Numbered from the stretch's first letter, positions 9,001 through 16,528 are shown. The stretch: 64,000 bases of DNA from Massilia atriviolacea (GCF_003953935.1 NZ_RXLQ01000002.1:310001-374000); one strand, 5' to 3'. Notes: generated by a model not told the origin, from the letters alone. Numbers and translations are program-made.

Positions 9001-11698
9001 CGCCGGGCTGGCGGCGCTGCGCACCCTGGTGGTGGCGGGGGAGGCGTGCAGCCAGGCCCTGGTCGAGCGCTGGGCGCCGGGAAGGGTGTTCGTCAATGCC
9101 TACGGCCCGACCGAAACGACGATCTGGGCCACCTTCCAGCAGTGCGTGGCGGGCGCCCAGGCGGGCGCGCCGCCGATCGGGCGCCCGATCGCCAACACCG
9201 CGATCTACCTGCTGGACCGCCACGGCCAGCCGGTGCCCACCGGCGTCGCGGGCGAAATCTGCATCGGCGGCGTGGGCGTGGCGCGCGGCTACCTGCACCT
9301 GCCGCAGCTGAGCGCCGAGCGTTTCGTGCCCGACCCCTTCGCGGGCCGCGCCGGAGCGCGCATGTACCGGAGCGGCGACCTGGGCCGCTGGTCTGCCGGC
9401 GGCACGCTCGACTACCTGGGCCGTAACGACCATCAGGTCAAGCTGCGCGGCCTGCGCATCGAACTCGGCGAGATCGAAGCGCAGCTGCGCCGCCAGGATG
9501 GCGTGCGTGATGCGATTGTGCTGGCGCGTGAAGACCGCCCCGGCGACAGGCGCCTGGTGGCCTACGTCGTCGCAGGCGCCGCCACGCTCGATGCGCAGCG
9601 GGTGCGCGCAGCCCTGGCGCAGGTGCTGCCCGAGTTCATGGTGCCGGCCGCGATCGTGGTGCTGGACGCATTGCCGCTCACGCCGAACGGCAAGCTCGAT
9701 CGTCAGGCCTTGCCCGCGCCGGAGGGGGCGGCCTACGCCCGCACTGCCTTCGCCCCCCCGCAGGGCGACGTGGAAACCGCGCTGGCCCGGATCTGGTCCG
9801 AGCTGCTCGGCGTCGACGCGGTCGGCCGCGAGGATGACTTCTTCGCGCTGGGCGGCCACTCGCTGCTGACCATCCAGATGGTCGAGCGCCTGCGCCAGCA
9901 GGGACTCCAGGTCGAGATGCGCAGCATTTTCGACAGCCCTGCGCTCAAGGAGATCGCCGCGCGCATCCGGCGTTCGGCGGCGCTGTCGCACCATCTGGTG
10001 CCGCTGCGCCTGGGCGGCGCGCGCCGCCCGCTGTTCTTCCTGCACGAGCCCACGGGGGAGGTGCTGTCGTACGAAAGGCTGTCGCGCCATTTCGGCGACG
10101 ACATGCCGATCTACGGCGTGCAGGCCGGTCACGTCGACGCCGGCCAGCCAGTGCGCATGGAAACCCTGGCGCGCCGTTACCTGGACGTGATCCGCACGGT
10201 GCAGCCGCACGGCCCTTACCGGCTGGCCGGCTGGTCCGGCGGTGGCCTGATCGCCTACGAAATGGCGCACCAGCTGCTGGGCGAAGACGAATCGGTCGAA
10301 TTCCTCGGCCTGATCGACAGCGGCCGCCCCGGGTACAAGGCGGCCGAAGCGATGCCGGATGAAGCGGCGATGCGCTGGGTGTTCCTGGAGGTGTACGCCA
10401 GCTATCTCGACACCAGCCTGGATATGCTGCGCGTGCGCGACCTGCAGGCATCGGGCAGCATCGAGGCGGCCGTCGCCACCTGCCGCGAACGCGGCTGGCT
10501 GCCTGCCGCCTTCACGACCGAGGAGTTGAGCTGGCGCTCGGCGCGCTTCGCGCAGCTGATCCAGGCCTGCGCCAACTATGTTCCGCAGCCGCTGCCGATC
10601 TCGGTGCACCTGTTCGCGGGCGAGCCGGCCGACGGCGCCGATCCGTCGATCGGCTGGCACGCGCTGCTGCGGCGCCACCTGCACCTGAACGTCATCGGGG
10701 GCGACCACAAGACCATCATGGAGGAGCCGTACATCGAAACGCTGGCGGCGCGCATCAAGCGCGTGCTGGCCGACGCCGAAGCGCTGCCGGCGCTGGCGGC
10801 GGTGGCGCCCGACAAGGCGGCCATCACCCTGCAGTCGGGCCGCAAGGGACACTCCCCGGTGTTCTGCGTGCCAGGCGCGGGCGCCAACGTCACCGCCTTC
10901 CTGCCGCTGGTGCATGCCCTCGGCGACGCCGAACCGGTGATCGGCTTGCAGGCACGGGGCCACGACGGCAGCTGCGTGCCGCATGCCACCGTGGAGGCGG
11001 CCGCGCGCGCCTACCTGCCCGAAGTGCGGGCGCACGCCGGCAGCGGGCCATACCGCCTGCTGGGCCACTCGTTCGGCGGCTGGATCGCGCTGGAACTGGC
11101 GCGCCTGCTGGTGCAGGCTGGCGAGACGGTGGCGCAGGTGGTACTGGTCGATTGCGAGCCGCCCGGGCCGGTACGCCATTCGGACCGCCTGCAAACCCTG
11201 ACCCTGTTCATCGACCTGCTGGAGCTGGACCGTGGACAGGCGCTCGGCGTGGACCGTGCCAGGCTGGCTGGCCTGGACGAGGCGGGGCAACTGGCGTACC
11301 TGATGGAACGCCTGAGCGCAGCCGGAGTCCTGCCACCGCGCACGCCGGTCGACAAGCTGCAAGGCTTGCTGCGCGTGTTCGGCAGCCACCTCAATACCAG
11401 CTACCAGCCGGCGGCGCCGTATGCGGGCTCGCTCCTGCTGGTCAATGCCGACGTGGCCGAGACGGCCGGCTCGGCGCGCAGGGCGGCCATGTCGGCGCCG
11501 GAGAAGCTGGCGCGCTGGCAGCACCTGGCCGAGCGGGTCGAGGTGCAGATGCTCGACGGCAGCAACCACATGAACATCCTGAAGCAGCCCTTCGTCGACC
11601 TGCTGGCCGGCGCCGCGGCCGACGCGTGGGCGGCCGACGCCGACGTCATGCCGCTCAACCCATTCATCCACTCTTCTTCCAAAGCGAAACGCCAATGA
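2..11698 (+). CDS. Multimodular nonribosomal peptide synthetase, 5' truncated, ending in tandem thioesterases
   Basis: The frame is open from the left edge, so the start lies outside. The visible order is the end of an A domain (NGKLDR near nt 79), T (Ser at 248), C (about 520-1830), A (1850-3330), T (Ser 3491), C (3655-4980), A (5040-6480), T (Ser 6626), C (6890-8200), A (8220-9710), T (Ser 9860), TE1 (GWSGGG, Ser 10235) and TE2 (GHSFGG, Ser 11069). The first and third C domains begin DIYPLAPLQEGILFHHLL and carry HHVVTDH or HHLVTDH. The middle one has the canonical HHVVSDG. There is no separate epimerisation domain. Specificity codes read by eye suggest aromatic, ornithine-like and aromatic residues for the three complete A domains. 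The last codon overlaps the start of the CmlA-like gene (ATGA). Tandem C-terminal TEs are typical of cyclic lipopeptide synthetases. The product is unknown because upstream modules are missing. Confidence 0.97.
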   Translation: MARELPEYMVPAACVVLDALPLSANGKLDRKALPAPEGSAYARRTWEAPQGPTETALAGMWAALLKVERVGRNDHFFELGGHSLLAVQLMERMRRQELFADIRTLFSQPTLAALAQAVDQAGQAGRRDVVVPPNGIPPGCTDITPAMLPLVALDAEQIARIVASVPGGAANVQDIYPLAPLQEGILFHHLLQNKGDAYLLSATLSFDARERLDAFTGALQQVLTRHDALRTALLWEGLPEPVQVVWREATFTVDTPVLPGVDTPAELRAHADPRHFRIDLRRAPLMHGFAAFDDKTGCWLLQLLLHHVVTDHTTLDVLFEEMALIQAGRAQDLPLPVPFRNFVAQARLGVSVQEHEQFFRRMLGDVDQPTAPFGLLDMQGDGSNVDEARLPLDPALALRLREHARRLGVSATSLFHLAWAQVLARTSGRDDVVFGTALFGRMHGGSGADRVLGLFMNTLPVRIRLDDTPLEAAVRDTHERLAQLLHHEHAPLSLAQRCSGMAASVPLFSAGFNYRHSPPAQQVWEGMEVLHGEELSNFPLVLKVDDHGAAFSLTANAQRPIDPMRVCRYMHTALDHLADALDNAPATTSCQLDILPAGERRQLLDGWNGAIVALDAGRCIHQLFEQHAASSPDAAALVVDGSAPLSYAELNARANRLAHHLIKSGLRPDMRVAIALPRGADMIVALLATLKAGAAYVPLDPGYPAERLAFMLDDSRPRVVLTHADLQERLPASRALLTATVLELDDPAAPWQDKPATNPDPAALGLTDAHLAYVIYTSGSTGTPKGVMMEHAALCNLAQAQIDSFGVTARSRILQFASFSFDGCIFEVVMALCHGAALYMVASEVPLAGDDLLAVADRHGISHAILPPAVLTALPDDARMDSVTTLVMAGEAPGRALVRRWAAGRTLINGYGPTETAVCATVFVCDAQDAGEPPIGQPIGNKRIYLLDAHGAPVPLGVAGEIHIGGAGIARGYLNRRELSEERFVPDPFAGTAGARMYRSGDLGRRRADGNIEFVGRVDQQVKVRGFRIELGEIDTVLQSAPGVRDCVVLAREDQPGQRRLVAYFSTPEPELCTPESLRLHLAGRLPEYMVPAAYVCLDALPLTPNGKLDRRALPAPEDGAFGTRAYEAPQGPVEAALAALWSELLQVERVGRRDHFFELGGHSLLAVQMISHLRQRLGLEAALSDLFAQPLLHAFAALAHKAPAQGLPPLAAGPRPRDIPVSFAQQRLWFIAQMGEAASAAYHISGGMRLHGRLDERALRCALDRIVQRHEALRTHFALVDGAPVQRIAASTGLRLVRHDLSAEAQPQALVDHWSRVEAGSPLDLGHGPLIRARLLRLGEQEHVLLLTLHHVVSDGWSMGVLARELSALYSAYAVDGLAPGLDPLPPLPVQYADYALWQRGWLSAAPAREQLDYWKRQLAGAPALITLPSDRPRPALQDYTGRSLPFAIDAALCTGLKALSRRHGTTLYMTLLAAWAALAARLAGQDDVVIGSPVANRGRVELEPMIGFFVNTVALRLDLSDSPTVAGLLAQARQRVLEAQSNQDVPFEQVVEVLNPERALNYSSIFQLMFAWQNMPHEAVQLGELRLEELPERTDRSTAFDLSLTLQESGERIVGTMEYAAALYDRATIERHLARLRTVLQGMVRDDSQAFDRIDLLDADERRQLEAAWRRLRQPYPDNACIHQLFEQQVERTPHATAAEQEGRAVSYSELNARANQLAHHLRQRGVQPDQRVAICAPRSLEMLAAILGVLKSGAAYVPLDPAYPQERIDYMLRDSAPVALLTQDDLEAPSWQHQPTANPEPAAIGLDPSHLAYVIYTSGSTGAPKGVMIEHRGLCNQIAALGRLYGLGPADRVLQFAAPSFDMSVEEIFGALLGGATLVLGSPAWIADARRWCELAEANALTVANLPTMFWQQIAQAPHVALPPTLRQISIGGEGVAAAALDAWWARPGHRPLLVNAYGPTEATINATILACQPGANPRSIGSPVANTPVYLLDRHGQPVPPGVAGEIHIGGVGVARGYLNLPQLTRERFVPDPFAGEAGARMYRSGDLGRWLADGSLEYLGRNDHQVKLRGFRIELGEIEAQLARQGGVRQAVVLAREDAPGDKRLVAYVAGEADASLLRTALAQALPDYMVPAAFVMLAAMPLTPNGKLDRRALPPPDGSAYAQRAYAAPQGETETALARIWAELLHVERVGRDDNFFELGGHSLLAVQLMERMRRRQMPVDIRTLFLRPTVAALAGATGAEPAREVVVPPNRIPSGCTAITPDMLPLVALDAAQIARITDTVAGGAANVQDIYPLAPLQEGILFHHLLQAEGDLYLSSATLAFDSRERLDGFVRALGQVIARHDALRTSVQWEGLPEPVQVVWRDAPFVLETPTLAAGDVAAMLRAHADPRSMRIDLGQAPLLRGVAAPDPDHGRWLLLLLEHHLVTDHTTLDLLFEEMAMIDAGRAGELAAPVPFRNFVAQARLGVSRQEHEAFFRTMLGDVDAPTAPFGLSNVQGDGSTVHEARQVLAPALSDRIRRQARALGVSAASLFHWAWAQVLAHATGREDVVFGTVLFGRMQPGAGAERSMGLFINTLPLRVRLGEVSVEQGIRQTHALLAQLMRHEHAPLALAQRSSALTAGTPLFSALLNYRHSGQPASDSVTGPWAQGITVLAAEERSNYPFCLSVDDLGDGFGLSAQVAEPVDPQRVCGYVAQALEGLVVALETAPQQPARDIAILGADERERLLVRWNDTAQAFPDELCIHQLFERQAARAPQAPALVQHDQRLDYAQLNERANRLAHHLRSLGVQPDARVAICAPRSVEMVVAILAVLKAGAAYVPLDPAYPRERLGYMLRDSAPLALLTMAGMPLPADVQVPVLELDGQSQPWLEQPAANPDPAALGLTPASLAYVIYTSGSTGQPKGVMVEHRGLCNVAQAQARALGVDPASRVLQCASPGFDACVFELLMALCHGAALYLPAPGALLAGPVLGEALAAHGITHVTLTPAVLNGLDAGAGLAALRTLVVAGEACSQALVERWAPGRVFVNAYGPTETTIWATFQQCVAGAQAGAPPIGRPIANTAIYLLDRHGQPVPTGVAGEICIGGVGVARGYLHLPQLSAERFVPDPFAGRAGARMYRSGDLGRWSAGGTLDYLGRNDHQVKLRGLRIELGEIEAQLRRQDGVRDAIVLAREDRPGDRRLVAYVVAGAATLDAQRVRAALAQVLPEFMVPAAIVVLDALPLTPNGKLDRQALPAPEGAAYARTAFAPPQGDVETALARIWSELLGVDAVGREDDFFALGGHSLLTIQMVERLRQQGLQVEMRSIFDSPALKEIAARIRRSAALSHHLVPLRLGGARRPLFFLHEPTGEVLSYERLSRHFGDDMPIYGVQAGHVDAGQPVRMETLARRYLDVIRTVQPHGPYRLAGWSGGGLIAYEMAHQLLGEDESVEFLGLIDSGRPGYKAAEAMPDEAAMRWVFLEVYASYLDTSLDMLRVRDLQASGSIEAAVATCRERGWLPAAFTTEELSWRSARFAQLIQACANYVPQPLPISVHLFAGEPADGADPSIGWHALLRRHLHLNVIGGDHKTIMEEPYIETLAARIKRVLADAEALPALAAVAPDKAAITLQSGRKGHSPVFCVPGAGANVTAFLPLVHALGDAEPVIGLQARGHDGSCVPHATVEAAARAYLPEVRAHAGSGPYRLLGHSFGGWIALELARLLVQAGETVAQVVLVDCEPPGPVRHSDRLQTLTLFIDLLELDRGQALGVDRARLAGLDEAGQLAYLMERLSAAGVLPPRTPVDKLQGLLRVFGSHLNTSYQPAAPYAGSLLLVNADVAETAGSARRAAMSAPEKLARWQHLAERVEVQMLDGSNHMNILKQPFVDLLAGAAADAWAADADVMPLNPFIHSSSKAKRQ

Positions 11699-13287
11699 AA
11701 ACCCTGAAATCCCTCGCACCGAACGTTCGCAGCGTCCCGCTGGTCAATTCATGGTTCGCGCATCCGTATCTGGTCTCGCCCCTCACATTCGGCCTGTACA
11801 CCAGGCACGCGCACCTGGCCATGCTCGAGTCGTTCATCGAAGACCCGGCCCAGCACCTGGAATCGGCGCTGATTCCGGAGCTGCTCGGCGGCCCCTTCAT
11901 CAACTACGCGGACGACCCGGCCGACATGGCGCGTTTTCGCGAGCGCACCCTGGAGCGCTGCGCGCCGCAACTGCGCTGCGCCGACGCCATCGGCGCGATG
12001 TACCAGATGCTGCAAAACCAGGCCAAGGGCGCGGGCGTGCCCGGCCTGTACGCCCAGATCGACCCGCAGATCCGCAACGGCGTCGAGCTGTCCTACGATC
12101 TGTGCAAGCAGCCCAATGCGCGCTTCATCGAATCGGTGTTTTACGACAGCCCGCTGTACGACACCTCGCTGCAAACCTGCGTGCTCGAAAAAGCCAGCTA
12201 CGAGCCGCGCACCTTTGTCCTCAGTACACCGCAGATCCGGCGCCGCGACAGCTCGGTCGAACTGCGCCTGCCGTTCGGCGATCCGCTCTGGAACCACCTG
12301 CACGGCGGCGCCCACGATGCGGCCGAACTGATGGACATGCTGCGCCCGCGCGTGGATGACCCGGCGCGCGACATGCCGCTGCTGGAAACCATGTTCAGCG
12401 AGCGCCGCGTCCCTGAGGGCCAGCGCGGCGGGCCGGCCGACACGGTGCGCATCCGTTACCTGGGCCACGCCTGCGTGCTGATGGAGTGCGGCGGCGTGAG
12501 CATCCTGATCGATCCCCTGATCAGCTATCCGGACGAGTCGCGCATCGACCATTTCACCTTCGACGACCTGCCCGAGCGGCTCGATTATGTGCTCATCACG
12601 CACCCGCACCAGGATCACATCGTCTTCGAAACCCTGCTGCGCCTGCGCAGCAAGGTCGATTGCGTGGTGGTGGGCCGTGCCGGCGGCGGCAACCTGCAGG
12701 ATATTTCGCTCAAGCTGATGCTGCTGCGCTGCGGGTTCGGGCGGGTGGTGGAACTGGGCGAATACGAGACGCTTGAGTTCAAGGAAGGACGCATCGTCGG
12801 CGCGCCGTTCTACGGCGAACACGCCGATCTCGATATCCGCACCAAGCTCGCTTTCGGCATCGAGATGAACGGCGCGGCGTGCCTGTTCTTCGCCGACTCG
12901 AATCCGCCGGCGCCGGAATTCTACGAGCCGCTCAAGAAGATGATGCCGAAGATCGACTGCCTGTTCCTTGGCATGGAGTGCGTCGGCGCGCCGGCGACCT
13001 GGCTGTACGGCCCCCTGCTGCAGAAAATGCTGACCCGAGGCGAGGACCAGTCGCGCCGGCTCGATGGCTGCGACGCCGCCAAGGCCCTCAGGATGCAGGA
13101 ATATTTCGATCCGAAGCGCCTGTTCATCTACGCCATGGGGGCCGAACCCTGGCTCACGCACATCACCAGCATCCTGTACTCGGAAGAGTCGACCCAGTTC
13201 AAGGAAGCGCGCATCGTCGAGAAGACCGTGCGCGGGCAGGGCAAGCAGGCCGATGTCCTGTTCGGCAAGATGGAACTGATGTTGTGA
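11695..13287 (+). CDS. CmlA-type diiron beta-hydroxylase (metallo-beta-lactamase fold) for carrier-bound amino acids
   Basis: This 530-residue protein matches the size and plan of CmlA, the diiron monooxygenase that beta-hydroxylates p-aminophenylalanine on a carrier protein in chloramphenicol synthesis. It has a long N-terminal domain of about 245 residues, then a metallo-beta-lactamase fold. The metal motif HPHQDH is at residues 303-308. Glu375 (FYGEH) and Asp401 (FFADS) lie where CmlA has E377 and D403, a constant offset of two from my memory of that structure. A late His, perhaps His489 in EPWLTHI, could be the remaining ligand. The ATG overlaps the NRPS stop codon and the next gene starts inside this gene's stop, so all three are probably co-translated. 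The probable substrate is an amino acid loaded on the NRPS, and aromatic residues are the usual substrates. An ordinary hydrolase is less likely given length and context. Confidence 0.82.
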   Translation: MKTLKSLAPNVRSVPLVNSWFAHPYLVSPLTFGLYTRHAHLAMLESFIEDPAQHLESALIPELLGGPFINYADDPADMARFRERTLERCAPQLRCADAIGAMYQMLQNQAKGAGVPGLYAQIDPQIRNGVELSYDLCKQPNARFIESVFYDSPLYDTSLQTCVLEKASYEPRTFVLSTPQIRRRDSSVELRLPFGDPLWNHLHGGAHDAAELMDMLRPRVDDPARDMPLLETMFSERRVPEGQRGGPADTVRIRYLGHACVLMECGGVSILIDPLISYPDESRIDHFTFDDLPERLDYVLITHPHQDHIVFETLLRLRSKVDCVVVGRAGGGNLQDISLKLMLLRCGFGRVVELGEYETLEFKEGRIVGAPFYGEHADLDIRTKLAFGIEMNGAACLFFADSNPPAPEFYEPLKKMMPKIDCLFLGMECVGAPATWLYGPLLQKMLTRGEDQSRRLDGCDAAKALRMQEYFDPKRLFIYAMGAEPWLTHITSILYSEESTQFKEARIVEKTVRGQGKQADVLFGKMELML

Positions 13288-15047
13288 GCGGGGCCGCAAC
13301 GTCCTACGGCCTGTTATGGCGGCTGCTGCGCGTCGCCCGGCCGTCCGTTGGCCAGCTGGGCGCCGCCGCGACCATGGCGCTGGTGTCGGCCGCCGGCACC
13401 TTGTGCTTTCCGCTGCTGGCCCGGCGCGTTGTGGACCAACTCGCGGCGGGCAAGACCGATGCGCTCAGTATCGGCCTGCTGGCGGCGATCCTGGTCGGCG
13501 CCGCGCTGGCGTCGGCGCTGTCGGCCTATTTGCTGGCGTGCGTCGGTCATGGGCTGGTGGCGCGCCTGCGCGCCATGCTGGTCGACAAGCTGCTCAAGCT
13601 GCCGGTGGCGGCCTTCGACCAGGACAGCACCGGCGAGCGTGTCAGCCGCGTGCTGAGCGACTGCGATGCCATTTCCGAGCTGGCCACCAAGCAGGCGGTG
13701 AACCTGCTCACCGGCGTGCTGCTGCTGAGCGGGTCGGTGGGGGTGCTGCTGATGCTCGACGTGCGCCTGACCCTGACCCTGCTCGGCTGCGTGGCGGGCG
13801 CCTTCTGCGTGGTCATTCCCCTGGCCCTGCTGCTCGAAGGGCTGGCGCGCAGTACCCAGGATCGTACGGCCAAGCTGGGCGGCATCCTGACCCACGTGTT
13901 TTCCGAAATACGCCTGGTCAAGGCGTTCACCGCCGAAGGGCGCGAGCGTGCGCGCAGCGCGGAAGAAATCGAGGAACTGCGGCGCCTTGGCCTGAAAGCG
14001 TCGAAAATCAATGCCGCGCTCGAGCCGGTCATCGGCCTGGCGCTGACGGCGGCGATCATCGTCATCCTGGTCTACGGGACCGGGCGGGTGAGCAGCGGGG
14101 CGATCAGCATCGGCACCCTGACCGCCTTCATCCTGTACATCTTCAATGTGGCCGCGCCGCTGATCCAGCTGACCAATTTCGCCGCCGAGCTGCAAAAGGC
14201 CAGGGGCGCATCGAGCCGCATCGGCGCACTGCTCGACGAGCGCGAGGAAGAGCAAGGCGCGGCGCGCGCCGCCTGCGACGCCCAGGATGGCACGCTGGAG
14301 TTCAGGGGAGTGTCGTTTGCCTATCCCGGCCAGGAGCGCCGCGTCCTCGACGGGCTCGATCTGGCGTTCCGGCCCGGGACGACGACGGCGCTGGTCGGGG
14401 CCAGCGGCAACGGCAAGACCACGATCCTGTCCCTGATCGAGCGCTTTTACCAGCCGTCGGAAGGCGAGCTGCTGTACGGCGGCGTGCCGATCGGGCAGCT
14501 CGGGCTGGCCGACTGGCGCGGCAAGATCGGCTATGTGGCTCAAGGCGCGCCGGTCATGCCCGGCAGCGTGCGCGCGAACATCACCTACGGCCTGCCTGGC
14601 CTGTATACCGACGCGATGGTGCTCGCCGCTGCCGACAAAGCCGGCGCGCTCGCCTTCATCGAGCAGATGCCGCAGGGACTGGACACGCTGCTGATCGAGC
14701 AGGGCAACAACCTGTCTGGCGGCCAACGGCAACGGATCGCCATCGCCCGCATGTTCCTGCGTAACCCGGCCATCCTGATCCTGGATGAGGCGACCTCGAA
14801 CCTGGACAGCGAAACCGAGCACCAGGTCAAGACCGCGCTCGAAGCGCTGATGCAGGGGCGCACCAACATCGTGGTTGCGCATCGCCTGGCCACGGTCGTG
14901 CATGCGGACTGCATTTACTTTCTGGAGGGAGGAAAGGTATCGGGCGCCGGAAACCATCACGAATTGATCAGTTCTCATCCGTACTATGCGAGGCTGGTGG
15001 CGCGCCAGTTCCAGAACGTGTCGGAGCGGCCCGCGATGCACGGTTGA
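13284..15047 (+). CDS. ABC exporter, fused membrane and ATPase domains
   Basis: This is a 587-residue half-transporter of the MsbA/LmrA type. An N-terminal membrane domain with about six helices covers roughly residues 1-310, followed by a nucleotide-binding domain with Walker A GASGNGKTT, signature LSGGQRQR, Walker B ILILDEATSNLD and the H-loop in VAHRLAT. It starts at GTG inside the stop of the CmlA-like gene (GTGA overlap), which fits translational coupling. No separate Shine-Dalgarno sequence is obvious. As last gene of the NRPS operon, ahead of a hairpin terminator, it most likely exports the peptide or confers self-protection. Such exporters in lipopeptide clusters usually act as homodimers in the inner membrane. 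The substrate assignment is inference from position only. Confidence 0.92.
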   Translation: MSGAATSYGLLWRLLRVARPSVGQLGAAATMALVSAAGTLCFPLLARRVVDQLAAGKTDALSIGLLAAILVGAALASALSAYLLACVGHGLVARLRAMLVDKLLKLPVAAFDQDSTGERVSRVLSDCDAISELATKQAVNLLTGVLLLSGSVGVLLMLDVRLTLTLLGCVAGAFCVVIPLALLLEGLARSTQDRTAKLGGILTHVFSEIRLVKAFTAEGRERARSAEEIEELRRLGLKASKINAALEPVIGLALTAAIIVILVYGTGRVSSGAISIGTLTAFILYIFNVAAPLIQLTNFAAELQKARGASSRIGALLDEREEEQGAARAACDAQDGTLEFRGVSFAYPGQERRVLDGLDLAFRPGTTTALVGASGNGKTTILSLIERFYQPSEGELLYGGVPIGQLGLADWRGKIGYVAQGAPVMPGSVRANITYGLPGLYTDAMVLAAADKAGALAFIEQMPQGLDTLLIEQGNNLSGGQRQRIAIARMFLRNPAILILDEATSNLDSETEHQVKTALEALMQGRTNIVVAHRLATVVHADCIYFLEGGKVSGAGNHHELISSHPYYARLVARQFQNVSERPAMHG

Positions 15048-15071
15048 CGGCACGCCGCTCCCGACATGAAA

Positions 15072-15101
15072 AAGGCGGCATCCGTATATCGATGCCGCCT
15101 T
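15072..15101. terminator. Hairpin between convergent genes
   Basis: A perfect 11-bp stem (15072-15082 with 15091-15101) closes an 8-nt loop between the ABC exporter stop and the convergent chitinase stop. AAA precedes it and TT follows, so it could serve both strands. The T-tract is weak. Confidence 0.75.
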
Positions 15102-15135
15102 GTCGCTTTCAGGCCTGGGCTTCAGCCCGGGCCTG

Positions 15136-16383
15136 TCAGCAAGTCAGATGAGGCCCGGTGGCGACGCCCAGGTTCTGGGTGAAGCTGGTGTAGTAATTCA
15201 CCCGGGTCTGCATCTGTGCCGGCCCCTGGTACTCGGTGCCGCCTGCGCATTCGCGATTGCCGTTAATGGCATTGATGGTCTGGCCGAAACCGTAGCCGCC
15301 CACCATCGAGTCATGCGCCGACCTGCCGGCCCGGCCCGGCTGGGTCATCCAGTACCAGACCGCACTGCGCCAGGCGATGGTGGCGTTGGTGGCCAACAGT
15401 TCCGGATTGTTCACCAGTTGCTCGCCCAGGCCCATGGCGTTGCCCAGACTGCGGTAGTTCGAGGTCCAGCTGATCTGGATCGGGCCGCGGCCGAAGTACT
15501 GGTCGACCATATTGGTGCTCTTGCAGGTGACGCGTACCCAGTTCACATCGCAGTACAGAGGCCAGTTGGCGGTGTTGTACTCCCTGACTGCCTTCAGGTT
15601 GTCCGATTCGTGCTGCAGGTTGGCGAAGAAGGCGGCCACTTCCTGCTTGTCCAGGGTCGCGTTGCCCGACTTGGCAAAGCTTGGATAGTACGCTGCCGCA
15701 GCGACAAAGTCGGCGTATTGGTAGAACGAACTGCGGCTGGGGAACCATGCTTCGAACTGGGTTTTTGTCAGGCCGGCAAAACTACCTCCCGGGTCGGGCG
15801 TCGGCGTCGGCGTTGGCGTGCTGCCACAGGTTGTTGGCTGCCAATACCAGGTGCTAATGGTCGGATCGGTACCGTCGGAACCGTTGCTGCCGCTATTGAC
15901 GACCTTGTAGAAATTGCCGTTAGCTGGATACTTCACCACCGTGCCCAGGCTGTAGTTCACTCCCGCGCTCCAGGTCTGGGATGAACAGGTCGGGGTCGGG
16001 GTCGGTGTCGGGGTAGGGGTAGGGGTAGGTGTCGGTGTCGGCGTTGGCGTCGGCGTCGGGGTAGGCGTAGGCGTCGGCGTGGTGCTGCACGAACCACTCA
16101 CGGTCCATGGCTTGCCGCTGCCGGCGGCTCCGCTGTTGGTCGATGGATTGTCGCCCTGCGTCCAGTAGGCTGCCGTGTAGTTCGTCCCCCCGTAGCTGGC
16201 CGATTTGCCGCCGTCATAGACGGTGGCGCTGTTCCACGCTGCGTAGCAGACGCTTGCGGCCGCCAACATCTTGCTTTGGGATGACTGGGTGCCGGTGGAG
16301 GTATTGTCGCCGCCGCCGCCGCACGCGGCCAGCGACCCGCCCAGTACGCTGATGATCAGGCTGTTGATGATTGTTCTGTTCAA
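15136..16383 (-). CDS. Secreted lipoprotein chitinase, family GH19, with chitin-binding modules
   Basis: I place the start at TTG 16383 because AGGGAG lies six bases upstream and it gives a clean lipoprotein signal: about 20 residues ending LAA before Cys21, followed by GGGG. A GTG at 16413 is the longer alternative. Next comes a CBM5/12-like module (AWNSATVYDGG, YTAAYWTQGD), a long Pro-Thr linker, a second CBM-like segment (YSLGTVVKY, WYWQP), a short linker and a GH19 catalytic domain. The catalytic domain shows the expected Glu in NLQHESDN, a second candidate Glu in AVREYN, and the substrate-binding stretch YFGRGPIQISW. The enzyme should cut chitin endo-wise at or outside the cell surface. 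It is single-gene and convergent with the NRPS operon. Direct repeats upstream may mark a dedicated regulator. Confidence 0.93.
   Translation of the reverse strand: MNRTIINSLIISVLGGSLAACGGGGDNTSTGTQSSQSKMLAAASVCYAAWNSATVYDGGKSASYGGTNYTAAYWTQGDNPSTNSGAAGSGKPWTVSGSCSTTPTPTPTPTPTPTPTPTPTPTPTPTPTPTPTCSSQTWSAGVNYSLGTVVKYPANGNFYKVVNSGSNGSDGTDPTISTWYWQPTTCGSTPTPTPTPDPGGSFAGLTKTQFEAWFPSRSSFYQYADFVAAAAYYPSFAKSGNATLDKQEVAAFFANLQHESDNLKAVREYNTANWPLYCDVNWVRVTCKSTNMVDQYFGRGPIQISWTSNYRSLGNAMGLGEQLVNNPELLATNATIAWRSAVWYWMTQPGRAGRSAHDSMVGGYGFGQTINAINGNRECAGGTEYQGPAQMQTRVNYYTSFTQNLGVATGPHLTC
15989..16082. repeat. Degenerate hexanucleotide array coding the Pro-Thr linker
   Basis: About sixteen 6-bp units of the form GTCGGG/GTAGGG/GTCGGC (plus strand) encode alternating Pro-Thr in the chitinase linker. 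A shorter copy lies near 15793-15820. The third positions vary between units, so the protein repeat is conserved more strictly than the DNA. Confidence 0.85.
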
Positions 16384-16528
16384 TTGAGGCTCCCTATCGA
16401 ATTGTCGGGGCACTTGCGTGCCGGAGATAAAGCTGGTCGATCCGTGTGCCGCGCGTCACTCCGTGCCCGCGCGGTGATGGCGGAATCGGCTTACCCGGCA
16501 ATTCCGATGCTTTATGTGCAAGATCGGT

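Noticed and set aside
7751-11719. Open minus-strand frame of over 1300 codons opposite the NRPS
   Set aside because: It mirrors codon positions of the well-supported plus-strand NRPS in high-GC DNA, and its translation has no domain and is full of Arg, Gln and His. It is a shadow frame.
15989-16082. Short tandem repeats as a CRISPR array
   Set aside because: Units are 6 bp, have no spacers and encode a Pro-Thr linker in frame. There are no cas genes.
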